Positions 1 through 6,227 of a stretch of DNA of 7,205 nt are shown one piece after another. Source of the DNA: Planctomycetota bacterium (GTDB taxonomy: Bacteria; Planctomycetota; UBA1135; GCA-002686595); assembly GCA_028823185.1 (NCBI GenBank), contig JAPKBY010000080.1:1-7205 (forward strand). Direction: 5' to 3'. The notes below the pieces were generated by a model. It was not told the DNA's origin, did no database searches, and saw nothing but the letters and a program-made list of their open reading frames with translations. The first letter of the stretch is position 1, and every line of letters starts with the position of its first letter. The position numbers and the translations under genes were made by a program.

Positions 1-84
1 TCCAGCGGAACCATTATCACGGGCTATGACTCGACCGTCGGAATGCGGTTTGGGAAAGAACTCGCTCAGGTCGTCTCCGTTTGA
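1..84 (+). CDS. 3' end of an unidentified protein (partial)
   Basis: Reading from base 1 in frame 1 gives 27 codons ending in TGA at 82-84. The peptide ends GMRFGKELAQVVSV and contains GTIITGYDSTVG, a composition that looks like a normal globular C-terminus. A second frame, from base 2 to a TAA at 218-220, is also open, but its Ser/Arg/Cys-rich product does not resemble the other proteins here. A perfect 8-bp inverted repeat starts four bases after the frame-1 stop, which modestly supports this frame as the true gene end. I do not recognise the family. The gene start lies outside the window. Confidence 0.45.
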   Translation, partial: SSGTIITGYDSTVGMRFGKELAQVVSV

Positions 85-87
85 GGT

Positions 88-121
88 AGCGCTCTCTCGA
101 TGGCTTTGCCCTCAGAGCGCT
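88..121 (+). terminator. Inverted repeat just after the upstream gene's stop; possible weak terminator
   Basis: AGCGCTCT at 88-95 is exactly complementary in inverted orientation to AGAGCGCT at 114-121. A nested GGC-TTT-GCC mini-hairpin at 102-110 lies inside the 18-base loop. The stem sits directly behind the probable stop at 82-84. There is no T-run after the second arm, so a classical intrinsic terminator is not supported. A Rho-dependent end, an mRNA 3' stem or a chance palindrome are all possible. Confidence 0.25.
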
Positions 122-329
122 CGCTCAGCTACAACTATCGAGAGCCTTGAGGGTGAAGGCTTGGCCCGCTTTCCGGTGCCTGCTCTCCAATTTGAGCGCG
201 CTCGCAAAGACGCGCAGTAAGTCAATGAATACGCCGACTGCTCCTATGTCCCATTCGAGAAGATCCGGTTTTCTGGCGTGACTGGCGACCTCTGGGGGTG
301 GATTTAACCTCTAAGGCAACTCTCGGAGG

Positions 330-335
330 TATACT
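330..335 (+). promoter_or_regulatory. Possible -10 element for tex
   Basis: TATACT differs from the sigma-70 -10 consensus at one base and lies about 140 bases upstream of the preferred tex start. No good -35 box lies 16-18 bases upstream; the nearest TTTAAC, at 303-308, is 21 bases away. The call rests on one hexamer in the only non-coding stretch before tex and is weak. Confidence 0.25.
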
Positions 336-380
336 TCTGCACCCACTTCATGATGGGACCCCAGCCCCGCTTCAAGATTG

Positions 381-389
381 AGGAGGTGG
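381..389 (+). promoter_or_regulatory. Strong Shine-Dalgarno-like site without a properly spaced start
   Basis: AGGAGGTGG would pair very well with the 3' end of 16S rRNA. No ATG, GTG or TTG follows at 5-12 bases. The next in-frame ATG is at 411, 21 bases beyond the motif, and the family-supported GTG is at 474. A TTG at 378 overlaps the motif itself and cannot use it. It may serve a non-standard start, a standby site, or nothing. Confidence 0.35.
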
Positions 390-473
390 CTTTATTACTT
401 ACCTTTCGAAATGGGCTCGAGCTTTGCGCTGCGCCCTTACCCCGCGACCCCACCCAAGAATTGGGGAAACGCC

Positions 474-3176
474 GTGACTGCAAAATCCCTTCTAGACTGT
501 CTCGCTCGCGAGTTTAAGACCGACGCCGCCCACATCAGTGGGGCTATTGACCTATTAGACGCAGGGCTGAGCGCGCCCTTTATTGGTCGGTTCCGTCGCG
601 CTGACGTTGGGGGTATCAATGAGAACTTGATACGTGGCCTCGATGTGAGGAGGCGAGAGCTTGAAGAGCTCGATCGACGCCGAGCGACGATCTTGCGTGC
701 CTTAGAGAAAGAAGGCGCAGCTAAACCTGCTGACATCGCTCGGATCGAGTCCTGCATGGACCGCTTCGAGTTAGAAGATCTCTTCTTGCCGCATCGTCGC
801 CCTGAACCCGAAGTGCAGTTGGCGATGGATCGTGGCTTGAGCAAGCTCGCAGATGAGATCGTCGCGGCGTGCGCGGTGGTCGCAGAGGCCCCTGCGGATG
901 AAGCTGGAAGCAACGACTCGAAATCAGAAGAGCCGAAATCAGAAGAGCCTGAAGCAGCTCTTCAGCCGGATGAGGCCGAAGCCGCTGTGGACCCAGCGGC
1001 TGATCTAGATGAGTCATCGAAAGATTCCGGTGAAGATCAAGCCCCGCAAGAGGCAGCTACGGAAGAGGCGGGTTCTGAAGATGTCGTTGAGGCAACGGAT
1101 GTTCCCCCAGTGGCAGCGAAGCCCGCTGCTGTCCCCGCTCCTGCCGTGAGCGTTGAGGTCGACTCTCTCTCTCAGCCTGATTTGTCACCCGAGCTTGCAC
1201 TCTTGTGTCGCGAATACGTTCACCCTGATCGAGGAATCCACACGGACTCTGAGGCGCTCGCAGGAGCGATGAGAATCCTCTCTGACCGCCTCGGTCGAAG
1301 TCCTCGTCTGAGGAGTCTCCTCCGTGGGATGCTGAGGAAGCATGGCGTCCTCTCTGTGAAGCCCTTGATCGAAGGCTCGAAGGCGGGCCGGCATAAGGCG
1401 CTGCTGAAGCTGAAGCAGCCTCTTAGGCAAATTCAGGGTCATAAGCTGCTCGCTTTACGAAGCGCGCAGAAGGATCGCGCCCTGTCGACACGGATCACCT
1501 TGGATCATGAGCGAGGCATGCAAAAGGTCTTGCTCGCTTTGGGCAAGAGGCTGAATCCTACGTTTGGGGGTGTACACCGCGTCGTTGCGGCGAGAGCCCT
1601 CGATCGACGACTCCTCCCCATGTTGGAGGAAGAGATCCGGCTAGAGCTCAAAGAGAGAGCTGATGAAGAGGCGCTGAGGTTCCTTGGTCAGCACTTGCGT
1701 CGCGTCCTCTTAGCTGATGTTCACACACGCCCGAGTCCGACAGCCGGCTTCCTCGTGGACCCGAAGGGCAACTGGGTCATGGCCATTGTGGGCGCGAACG
1801 GCGAGCCGATGGCAGACGCCTTCACCGTTGAGGTGGGGGACAGAAGCTTGGAAGAGATCGCAGCAGATTTAGAACCTCTTCGAGAGCACAAGGTCGAAGC
1901 GATCGCGCTGGGTAACGGGAAGACCTCGCGGGGGGCTGTTCAGAAGCTACGCAGCGCGCTCAAAGTGGGGAAGGTCGAAGCCTTTGCATTCCTTGTGACT
2001 GAAGCGGGCCTCGCAAGCTACGCAAACTCGGAGCTCGCAAGGAAAGAGCTGCCTAAGTGTCCTGTGCATGGCCGCATGGCTATCAGCGCCGCCAGGAGAT
2101 TGCAGGACCCTCTGCGTGAGCTCTTGAAGGTCGATCCTCGCCACATGGGTCTCGGCCCACAGCAAGGCTTGGTCTCTAAGGCGAACGTGAAGCGAGTCTT
2201 CCATGATGTGATCGAGTCTTGTGTCGCTTATGTGGGGTGCGACCTGAACAGTGCGCCCGCGCAGCAGTTGACTTACTTGCCGGGCATCGACAAAGCGGCA
2301 GCAGAGAAGATCGTGGCGCGTAGGGTCGAGCGTCCCTTTGAGCGCTTAGAGGAGCTCCGTGAGGAATCCCTCCTGGATGAATCAGCGTGGACAAGCGCTG
2401 CGGCCTTCCTCCGAATCAAGGGGTCCTCGGAGCCTTTGGATCGTACGAACCTTCACCCAGAGCAGTACTCCATTGCCCGGCGCTTGATCGAGGCTGCAGG
2501 CTCTACCCCTGAGGATGCGATCGGTAAATCAGGTGCTCTGCGTGGCCTAAAGCGTGCCGACTTCAAGGTAGACGCTGACACTTGGCGTGATCTCCAGCGG
2601 GAGCTCTCCTACCCCGGGCGTGATCCGAGGCCTGCCCTGCGCAGGCCGGAGCTGCTCGACGTTGAGACAGATCCCACCCGTTTGACTACGGGGCGTGTTG
2701 TCGAGGGGATTATCACGAGCGTAACCAGCTTCGCTGCCTTCGTTGACGTGGGACTCGAGCACGATGCGATCCTTCACGCCTCTCAAATCTCAGATCACTA
2801 TGTGAGGGATGCCCGCGAGGTGTTGGCGATCGGCCAGGTCGTGCGAGCCAAGTTCACAGAGTCGAAGGACAAGCGGCTCACGCTCTCAATGAAGAACGTC
2901 TCGATGAAGGAGACTTCTAAGCCGACGCGTGGGCCTCGCGCGAAAGAGCCTCAGACGCCTAAGGGACCCCAGCACCGCGCACGCCGTGACGGAATGGCGG
3001 GTGCTAAGCAGCCGCGTCAGAGCCACGGGCGCAGGCCTGGTCCCGGCAATGACCGCAATGAGGGTGGTCGTCGTGGCAAGGACGATGACAACGTCAAGGT
3101 GAACCTCAAAGAGGTCAATAAGCCCGACAAGGGCGCGAAGTTCAACCCGTTCGCGGACTTCTTTAAAGAGGACTGA
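474..3176 (+). CDS. tex: Tex-family S1 RNA-binding protein with acidic insertion
   Basis: Tex (YhgF) proteins are cytoplasmic nucleic-acid-binding proteins linked to transcription. From GTG 474 the product has 900 residues; typical Tex is about 770. The helical Tex N-domain (residues 1-137) includes IDLLDAGLSAPFIGRFRR and ELEDLFLPHR. Residues about 138-236 are an acidic Ala/Glu/Pro insertion. The core resumes with REYVHPDRG, followed by PLRQIQGHKLLALR. A YqgF-like domain (422-513) contains GNGKTSRG, and TEAGLASYANSELARKELP and ARRLQDPLRELLKVDP follow. Helix-hairpin-helix repeats lie near 590-648 (LPGIDKAAAEKIVARR), S1 at 738-808 (EGIITSVTSFAAFVDVG), then a basic Gly/Arg/Lys tail. GTG 474 is chosen because alignment with Tex N-termini begins there; ATG 411 and TTG 378 are in-frame alternatives adding unconserved residues. 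The YqgF DPGxRTG loop reads DPKGNW. Family assignment is firm; start and retained activity are not. Confidence 0.93.
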   Translation: MTAKSLLDCLAREFKTDAAHISGAIDLLDAGLSAPFIGRFRRADVGGINENLIRGLDVRRRELEELDRRRATILRALEKEGAAKPADIARIESCMDRFELEDLFLPHRRPEPEVQLAMDRGLSKLADEIVAACAVVAEAPADEAGSNDSKSEEPKSEEPEAALQPDEAEAAVDPAADLDESSKDSGEDQAPQEAATEEAGSEDVVEATDVPPVAAKPAAVPAPAVSVEVDSLSQPDLSPELALLCREYVHPDRGIHTDSEALAGAMRILSDRLGRSPRLRSLLRGMLRKHGVLSVKPLIEGSKAGRHKALLKLKQPLRQIQGHKLLALRSAQKDRALSTRITLDHERGMQKVLLALGKRLNPTFGGVHRVVAARALDRRLLPMLEEEIRLELKERADEEALRFLGQHLRRVLLADVHTRPSPTAGFLVDPKGNWVMAIVGANGEPMADAFTVEVGDRSLEEIAADLEPLREHKVEAIALGNGKTSRGAVQKLRSALKVGKVEAFAFLVTEAGLASYANSELARKELPKCPVHGRMAISAARRLQDPLRELLKVDPRHMGLGPQQGLVSKANVKRVFHDVIESCVAYVGCDLNSAPAQQLTYLPGIDKAAAEKIVARRVERPFERLEELREESLLDESAWTSAAAFLRIKGSSEPLDRTNLHPEQYSIARRLIEAAGSTPEDAIGKSGALRGLKRADFKVDADTWRDLQRELSYPGRDPRPALRRPELLDVETDPTRLTTGRVVEGIITSVTSFAAFVDVGLEHDAILHASQISDHYVRDAREVLAIGQVVRAKFTESKDKRLTLSMKNVSMKETSKPTRGPRAKEPQTPKGPQHRARRDGMAGAKQPRQSHGRRPGPGNDRNEGGRRGKDDDNVKVNLKEVNKPDKGAKFNPFADFFKED
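919..949 (+). repeat. 15-bp perfect tandem duplication inside the tex acidic insertion
   Basis: The unit CGAAATCAGAAGAGC occurs twice back to back, at 919-933 and 934-948, with one further matching base. It encodes the repeated KSEEP peptide, so the reading frame is kept. It lies in the low-complexity acidic insertion and points to expansion by slippage or short duplication. Confidence 0.9.
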
Positions 3177-3185
3177 TCTGGTGGC

Positions 3186-4004
3186 TTAGACGAGGTCGTC
3201 TTCGTCCCAGTCAAGCCATGAGATGTTATTTCGGTCGATGGTGGGATCCTCGTCGCTCGAAGGCTCTGCCTCTGGTTCAAAGGCCTCGCTAGGCCTTTGA
3301 TCAAGGTCTTCGTTGTGCGGCTCTCTTTGGCGAGTGACGGGAAAATCCCACACGAAGTCTTCATCTGTAATGACTTCGCCAAAGAGGCGATCTTCTAGAT
3401 CTCCAGTGCGCTGCTCGTCTTTGTCATGTGACCAGAGCGTTGATTCATCCGGGTCGAGGTCTTCTAGTTCGACCGTGACCTCGAGGTTATCTGAATGACC
3501 GGTGCTTAGATGTGGTCTCATTCGTGGAAAGGGGAGCAGCTGCTTCGAGATCATCTCTGCGCCAACAGCCATGGGTAGCTCTTGATCTGCTACGGGGAGA
3601 ACTCGGAGGCTGGCTTCGATGAGGGCTGAGACCTCATGGATCTCATTGCGCAGCTCCTCGTGCCTCCGGTCTAACTCTGAGATCAATCTATCTTCTAGCT
3701 CTTGAAGGTTGGGCTTCTGCGGGGGTGCTGCTTTAGGCCTAGCTGGCGCCGTTGCTACGGGAGCTCTGGGAGCGACCTCCTCATGCCGACGACCCCTGAT
3801 GGATCCCAAGGCTAAGGAGAGGATTCCAGCAACACAGAGAGTGCCAGAGGGGAATCCGAGCTCGTTGAGTGAGAGAGCCAGTGAGCCTAGCCCTGTAATA
3901 GAGTGCGAGAAGAGCGAGAGGCAGAGCCCTCCGACGAGGAGAACCCATCCGAGGAGTCTCAAGGCGCTTTCTAGCGTGCTGGTGGTGGTGGTCGGGGGAT
4001 TCAT
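3186..4004 (-). CDS. Hypothetical protein: two membrane segments, coiled coil and acidic tail
   Basis: This 272-residue protein is not recognised. A polar Thr-rich start (residues 1-13) is followed by a hydrophobic segment at about 15-33 (LRLLGWVLLVGGLCLSLF) and a second at about 51-68 (GTLCVAGILSLALGS), the latter followed by the basic RGRR. Residues 76-97 are an Ala/Pro linker, and 98-134 are a charged probable coiled coil (LEDRLISELDRRHEELRNEI). From 173 onward the chain is strongly acidic, ending in a Trp/Asp motif, NNISWLDWDEDDLV. By positive-inside reasoning both termini should be cytoplasmic. The gene converges on tex with nine bases between stops and is divergent from ptsI. No clear Shine-Dalgarno precedes ATG 4004. 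Plus-strand frames in this interval look like shadows, being Ser/Arg/Pro-rich without domain-like structure. A scaffold or regulator at the inner membrane is a guess only. Confidence 0.75.
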   Translation of the reverse strand: MNPPTTTTSTLESALRLLGWVLLVGGLCLSLFSHSITGLGSLALSLNELGFPSGTLCVAGILSLALGSIRGRRHEEVAPRAPVATAPARPKAAPPQKPNLQELEDRLISELDRRHEELRNEIHEVSALIEASLRVLPVADQELPMAVGAEMISKQLLPFPRMRPHLSTGHSDNLEVTVELEDLDPDESTLWSHDKDEQRTGDLEDRLFGEVITDEDFVWDFPVTRQREPHNEDLDQRPSEAFEPEAEPSSDEDPTIDRNNISWLDWDEDDLV

Positions 4005-4200
4005 GGGGAATGAGGCTGCTGTAAGGGCCTCTTAAGGACAGATCGGGACAATGCAAAGCGGAACTTAAGTAAATAAGTCTTCTATGGAAACGCTGTTTCT
4101 AAGCCGCTGTTCTGGCATTCGCAAAAGAGCAGATCCTAAGTATTGGGCGCGGAGACTACCGGGCTCGGGGGCAACGTGGTAAATTCAACATCCTTCATGG

Positions 4201-4210
4201 AGGAGGTGAT
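4201..4210 (+). promoter_or_regulatory. Near-perfect Shine-Dalgarno sequence in the ptsI leader
   Basis: AGGAGGTGAT matches the extended complement of the 16S rRNA 3' end. The ATG at 4218 follows after 7 bases (11 from the GGAGG core). TCCT at 4191-4194 can pair with AGGA at 4201-4204 across a short loop, so the site could be partly masked. It is about 100 bases upstream of the ptsI ATG and therefore cannot serve ptsI directly. Confidence 0.5.
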
Positions 4211-4217
4211 ATCGCCA

Positions 4218-4256
4218 ATGGCGCTTATCTGCGGTTCTACTGCGGTGAGTTCCTGA
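4218..4256 (+). CDS. Possible short leader peptide upstream of ptsI
   Basis: ATG 4218, behind the strong ribosome site at 4201-4210, opens a 12-codon frame (MALICGSTAVSS) ending in TGA at 4254-4256. The same frame is open further upstream, from ATG 4197 or TTG 4143, so it may be the end of a product of up to 38 residues. One base after the stop, GTG 4258 opens another frame (VRGEIPRADFLDERIPE) whose TGA at 4309-4311 overlaps the ptsI ATG as ATGA. Such stacking could couple translation into ptsI, or could reflect a small gene interrupted by a frameshift. It does not resemble HPr. Confidence 0.25.
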   Translation: MALICGSTAVSS

Positions 4257-4307
4257 GGTGAGAGGGGAGATCCCTCGCGCTGACTTCCTGGATGAACGAA
4301 TTCCAGA

Positions 4308-6137
4308 ATGACTAGACAGCGCAACATCAACGGCATCTCTGTCGCCCCCGGGTTGACGATGGGGCCGGTCCATGTAGTTAGGGCAGCACCGGATGTAATT
4401 CCGAGCTGGTCAATACCTGAAGATCAGGTGCTGACTGAGGTGCGCCGAGTTCACGATGCTGTCGAAGGTGTTTGTGAAGAGCTCGAGCGACGGAGACAGG
4501 TCGTCGCTGAGCAAGCAAATGAGAGTGACGCAAACATCCTCGCCGTTCATGCGATGATCGTGCGTGACCCCTCTGCGATCACAGAGATTGAGAAGAGGAT
4601 CCGTGAAGACCGCTTAAATGCTGAGGCGTGTGTGCAAGCCCTCATTGAGCGTCTGGAGTCTTCGCTCTCAAGCTTAGATGGCGAGAGCATTCGAGGCTAC
4701 GCAGCGGACGCCAGCGATCCGTGGCGTGCAGTGCTCGAAGAGCTGATGCAGACCGAGAAGCGAGACTTCGTCGCAGGAGACGAGAGGGTGATTCTTGCTG
4801 CGTCACAGCTCACTCCTCAAGTCGCGACTATGCTCGATCGAGATCGTGTCCTAGCCGTGATCTGTGAGACCGGTGGGCGCTTCTCTCACGGGGCTGTTCT
4901 GGCCCGATCCTTTGGCTTCCCATGCGTCGTCGGATTGCCGAACCTCCTCGGTCGACTAGAGCAGGGAATGCGTGTGATCGTTCGCGGCGATCAAGGCACC
5001 GTTCAACTCCTTCCTACGGAGGATGATATCGATGCATTCTTAGTAGAGCGATCACGTCTCCAGGCGAGGGCAGAGGCCCTGAGTACGCAGGCTGAGCTCC
5101 CGGCCGAGACACCGAATGGCCACGTCCTCGAGGTCATGGCGAACATTGAGAGCATCCATGACTTCGGAACTTTTAACGTCGAGCACACGGATGGTGTCGG
5201 CCTCCTGCGGACGGAGTTTCTCTATATGGAGCGGGCGCAGTTCCCTTCAGAGGAGGAGCAATATCGTCTCTATCGAAGGGTCTTTAAGAACATGGGCGGC
5301 CGTCCCGTCACGCTGCGCACGCTCGACATCGGTGGCGACAAGCAGCTGCCGTACTTCAATATGCCGAAGGAGGCTAATCCGGCCTTAGGCTGGAGAGGTA
5401 TCCGCGTCACCTTGAGGTGGAAGGACCTTCTTCGGGTTCAGCTCCGCGCGGCCTTGCGCGCGAGCGCACATGGCGACCTCCGCCTGATGTTTCCAATGAT
5501 CACGACATTGGACGAGATCCTCGAGATCAAAGAGACGATCAAAGACCTCCGCGTCCAGCTCTTGGAGCAGGGCTATGAGATCGCTGAGGATGTCTCGATC
5601 GGGATCATGATTGAGGTGCCAGCCGCCGTCTTTAGCTTGAAGCAGATGATCGAAGAGGTCGACTTTGTGAGCGTCGGGACCAACGACTTAGTTCAGTATT
5701 TGCTCGCGGCTGACAGAGATAACCCATTCGTCGGGGATCTCTACGACCCGCATCAGCCCGCGGTGATCGAGGCGCTCAGTCAAGTGGCGAAGGTCGCAAA
5801 GGCGGCAGGAAAGTCCTGCTCTGTTTGTGGCGAGATGGCCGGAGATCACATGAACGCGCTGCTCTTGATGGGGATGGGATACGACGCTCTCAGCGTCGCC
5901 CCCAACTTCATCAGTGAGGTCAAGTACGCTGTTCGACGCACGACGACGCAGGCCGCGGAAGAGATCTTCCGTGAGGTCGCTCTCGAGCGCTCCGGCGCAG
6001 GAGTCAGGCAGGCTCTGCAAGAGGCGGCCGCAAGGTTGATGGAAGTCACCACTGCAGAGCTAATTCAAGAGAGACCACCTCTGGGCAGTTCGTCCGGAGA
6101 TCAAAAAAGGCAAGAAAAAGAAGGAGGCGCTCTGTGA
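4308..6137 (+). CDS. ptsI: PTS Enzyme I (phosphoenolpyruvate-protein phosphotransferase)
   Basis: Enzyme I is the cytoplasmic first step of the PEP:phosphotransferase system: it autophosphorylates from PEP and passes phosphate to HPr. The product has 609 residues against 575 in E. coli. The N-terminal HPr-binding/phosphohistidine part covers about 1-235, with phospho-acceptor His194 in GGRFSHGAVLAR. The C-terminal PEP-binding barrel covers about 265-575. Catalytic residues known from E. coli are present at a constant +5 offset: Arg301 (LLRTEF), Arg337 (TLRTLDIGGDK), Glu436 (IMIEVPAA), Asn459-Asp460 (VGTNDL), Arg470 and Cys507 (VCGEMAGD). The usual Thr of GGRTSH is Phe192. The last 25 residues are a polar, unconserved tail. 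ATG 4308 matches the family start, and an in-frame TGA at 4290 excludes longer versions. No Shine-Dalgarno lies directly upstream. The stop overlaps the next small gene, suggesting an operon. No HPr or EII gene is in view. Confidence 0.96.
   Translation: MTRQRNINGISVAPGLTMGPVHVVRAAPDVIPSWSIPEDQVLTEVRRVHDAVEGVCEELERRRQVVAEQANESDANILAVHAMIVRDPSAITEIEKRIREDRLNAEACVQALIERLESSLSSLDGESIRGYAADASDPWRAVLEELMQTEKRDFVAGDERVILAASQLTPQVATMLDRDRVLAVICETGGRFSHGAVLARSFGFPCVVGLPNLLGRLEQGMRVIVRGDQGTVQLLPTEDDIDAFLVERSRLQARAEALSTQAELPAETPNGHVLEVMANIESIHDFGTFNVEHTDGVGLLRTEFLYMERAQFPSEEEQYRLYRRVFKNMGGRPVTLRTLDIGGDKQLPYFNMPKEANPALGWRGIRVTLRWKDLLRVQLRAALRASAHGDLRLMFPMITTLDEILEIKETIKDLRVQLLEQGYEIAEDVSIGIMIEVPAAVFSLKQMIEEVDFVSVGTNDLVQYLLAADRDNPFVGDLYDPHQPAVIEALSQVAKVAKAAGKSCSVCGEMAGDHMNALLLMGMGYDALSVAPNFISEVKYAVRRTTTQAAEEIFREVALERSGAGVRQALQEAAARLMEVTTAELIQERPPLGSSSGDQKRQEKEGGAL
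6121..6127 (+). promoter_or_regulatory. Ribosome-binding site for the small coupled ORF
   Basis: An exact AAGGAGG lies inside the ptsI 3' end, six bases before GTG 6134. The position decides the start of the small ORF and places its initiation within reach of ribosomes finishing ptsI. A second site, AAAGGAG at 6139-6145, lies six bases before the in-frame ATG at 6152 and offers an alternative start. Confidence 0.6.
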
Positions 6138-6226
6138 CAAAGGAGAGCGCTATGGACAAGCATTGCGGTTCACTGGAAGTGCCGCATAGCCGATCTGAGA
6201 GACACCGACAAGAAGAAGGAGGATGA
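6134..6226 (+). CDS. Small hypothetical protein, coupled between ptsI and the SANT/Myb-like gene
   Basis: GTG 6134 overlaps the ptsI stop as GTGA and opens a 30-codon frame ending in TGA at 6224-6226, one base before the GTG of the next gene. An exact AAGGAGG lies six bases upstream, and ATG 6152 is a second in-frame start with its own AAAGGAG. The peptide is hydrophilic, begins (V/M)TKESAMDKHCGSLEV and ends in a charged RSERHRQEEGG; no family is recognised. Tight packing at both ends and consensus ribosome sites argue that it is translated. The peptide may matter itself, or its translation may only carry ribosomes through the hairpin at 6164-6186 to the downstream gene. Its small size keeps confidence moderate. 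Confidence 0.5.
   Translation: MTKESAMDKHCGSLEVPHSRSERHRQEEGG
6164..6186 (+). other. RNA hairpin within the ptsI downstream small ORF
   Basis: Bases 6164-6168 (TGCGG) pair with 6182-6186 (CCGCA), and 6171-6174 (CACT) pair with 6178-6181 (AGTG). This gives nine base pairs with a two-base bulge and a GGA loop. No T-run follows, so it is not an evident intrinsic terminator. It could act as an mRNA processing or stability element between ptsI and the downstream gene, or be translation-dependent. Confidence 0.45.
6216..6222 (+). promoter_or_regulatory. Ribosome-binding site for the SANT/Myb-like repeat gene
   Basis: An exact AAGGAGG lies five bases before GTG 6228. It fixes the GTG as the start, because the nearby ATG codons at 6223 and 6242 are in other frames. 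Confidence 0.7.
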
Positions 6227-6227
6227 G

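Larger units (their letters stand above)
85..473. other. Gene-poor leader region upstream of tex
   Basis: I see no convincing gene in these 389 bases. They hold the inverted repeat at 88-121, a possible promoter -10 element at 330-335, and a strong Shine-Dalgarno-like AGGAGGTGG at 381-389 that has no start codon at normal distance. A short ORF starts at ATG 350 and runs to TAA 515-517 (55 codons, including RFKIEEVALLLTFRNGLE). It overlaps the tex start in another frame, has no ribosome site at usual spacing, and remains unproven. Confidence 0.5.
4005..4307. other. Divergent intergenic region upstream of ptsI
   Basis: These 303 bases separate the minus-strand membrane protein gene from ptsI and must hold promoters for both, but I cannot place either convincingly. 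Two CTTAAG palindromes stand 33 bp apart (4031-4036 and 4064-4069). The stretch 4146-4180 is G-rich with a possible TACC/GGTA stem, and a strong ribosome-binding sequence lies at 4201-4210. Short frames are open on both strands, including a plus-strand frame from TTG 4143 to TGA 4254-4256 and a minus-strand frame from 4336 to 4136. None can be assigned with confidence. Confidence 0.5.

Noticed and set aside
26..220. 64-codon plus-strand frame at the left edge, open from base 2
   Set aside because: The Ser/Arg/Cys-rich composition is unlike neighbouring proteins, and the competing frame ending at 84 looks more like a genuine C-terminus. No ribosome site precedes ATG 26.
3709..4035. 108-codon plus-strand frame opposite the membrane-protein gene
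   Set aside because: Its Ala/Gly and Val runs mirror the Pro-rich linker and membrane codons of the minus-strand gene. The minus strand gives a coherent membrane, coiled-coil and acidic-tail layout.
4113..4130. TGGCATTCGC as a sigma-54 promoter
   Set aside because: The GG and GC dinucleotides are not at the required 10-base spacing.
4141..4210. Possible riboswitch-like leader upstream of ptsI (G-rich segment with CGGGGGCAACG and GGTAAATTC)
   Set aside because: A few short strings recall SAM-type riboswitch cores, but the conserved helices cannot be built and ptsI is not a typical target. An Infernal/Rfam search would settle it.
4136..4336. 66-codon minus-strand frame across the ptsI start
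   Set aside because: It overlaps the conserved ptsI N-terminus head-on and has no strong ribosome site. It looks moderately protein-like but there is no supporting evidence.
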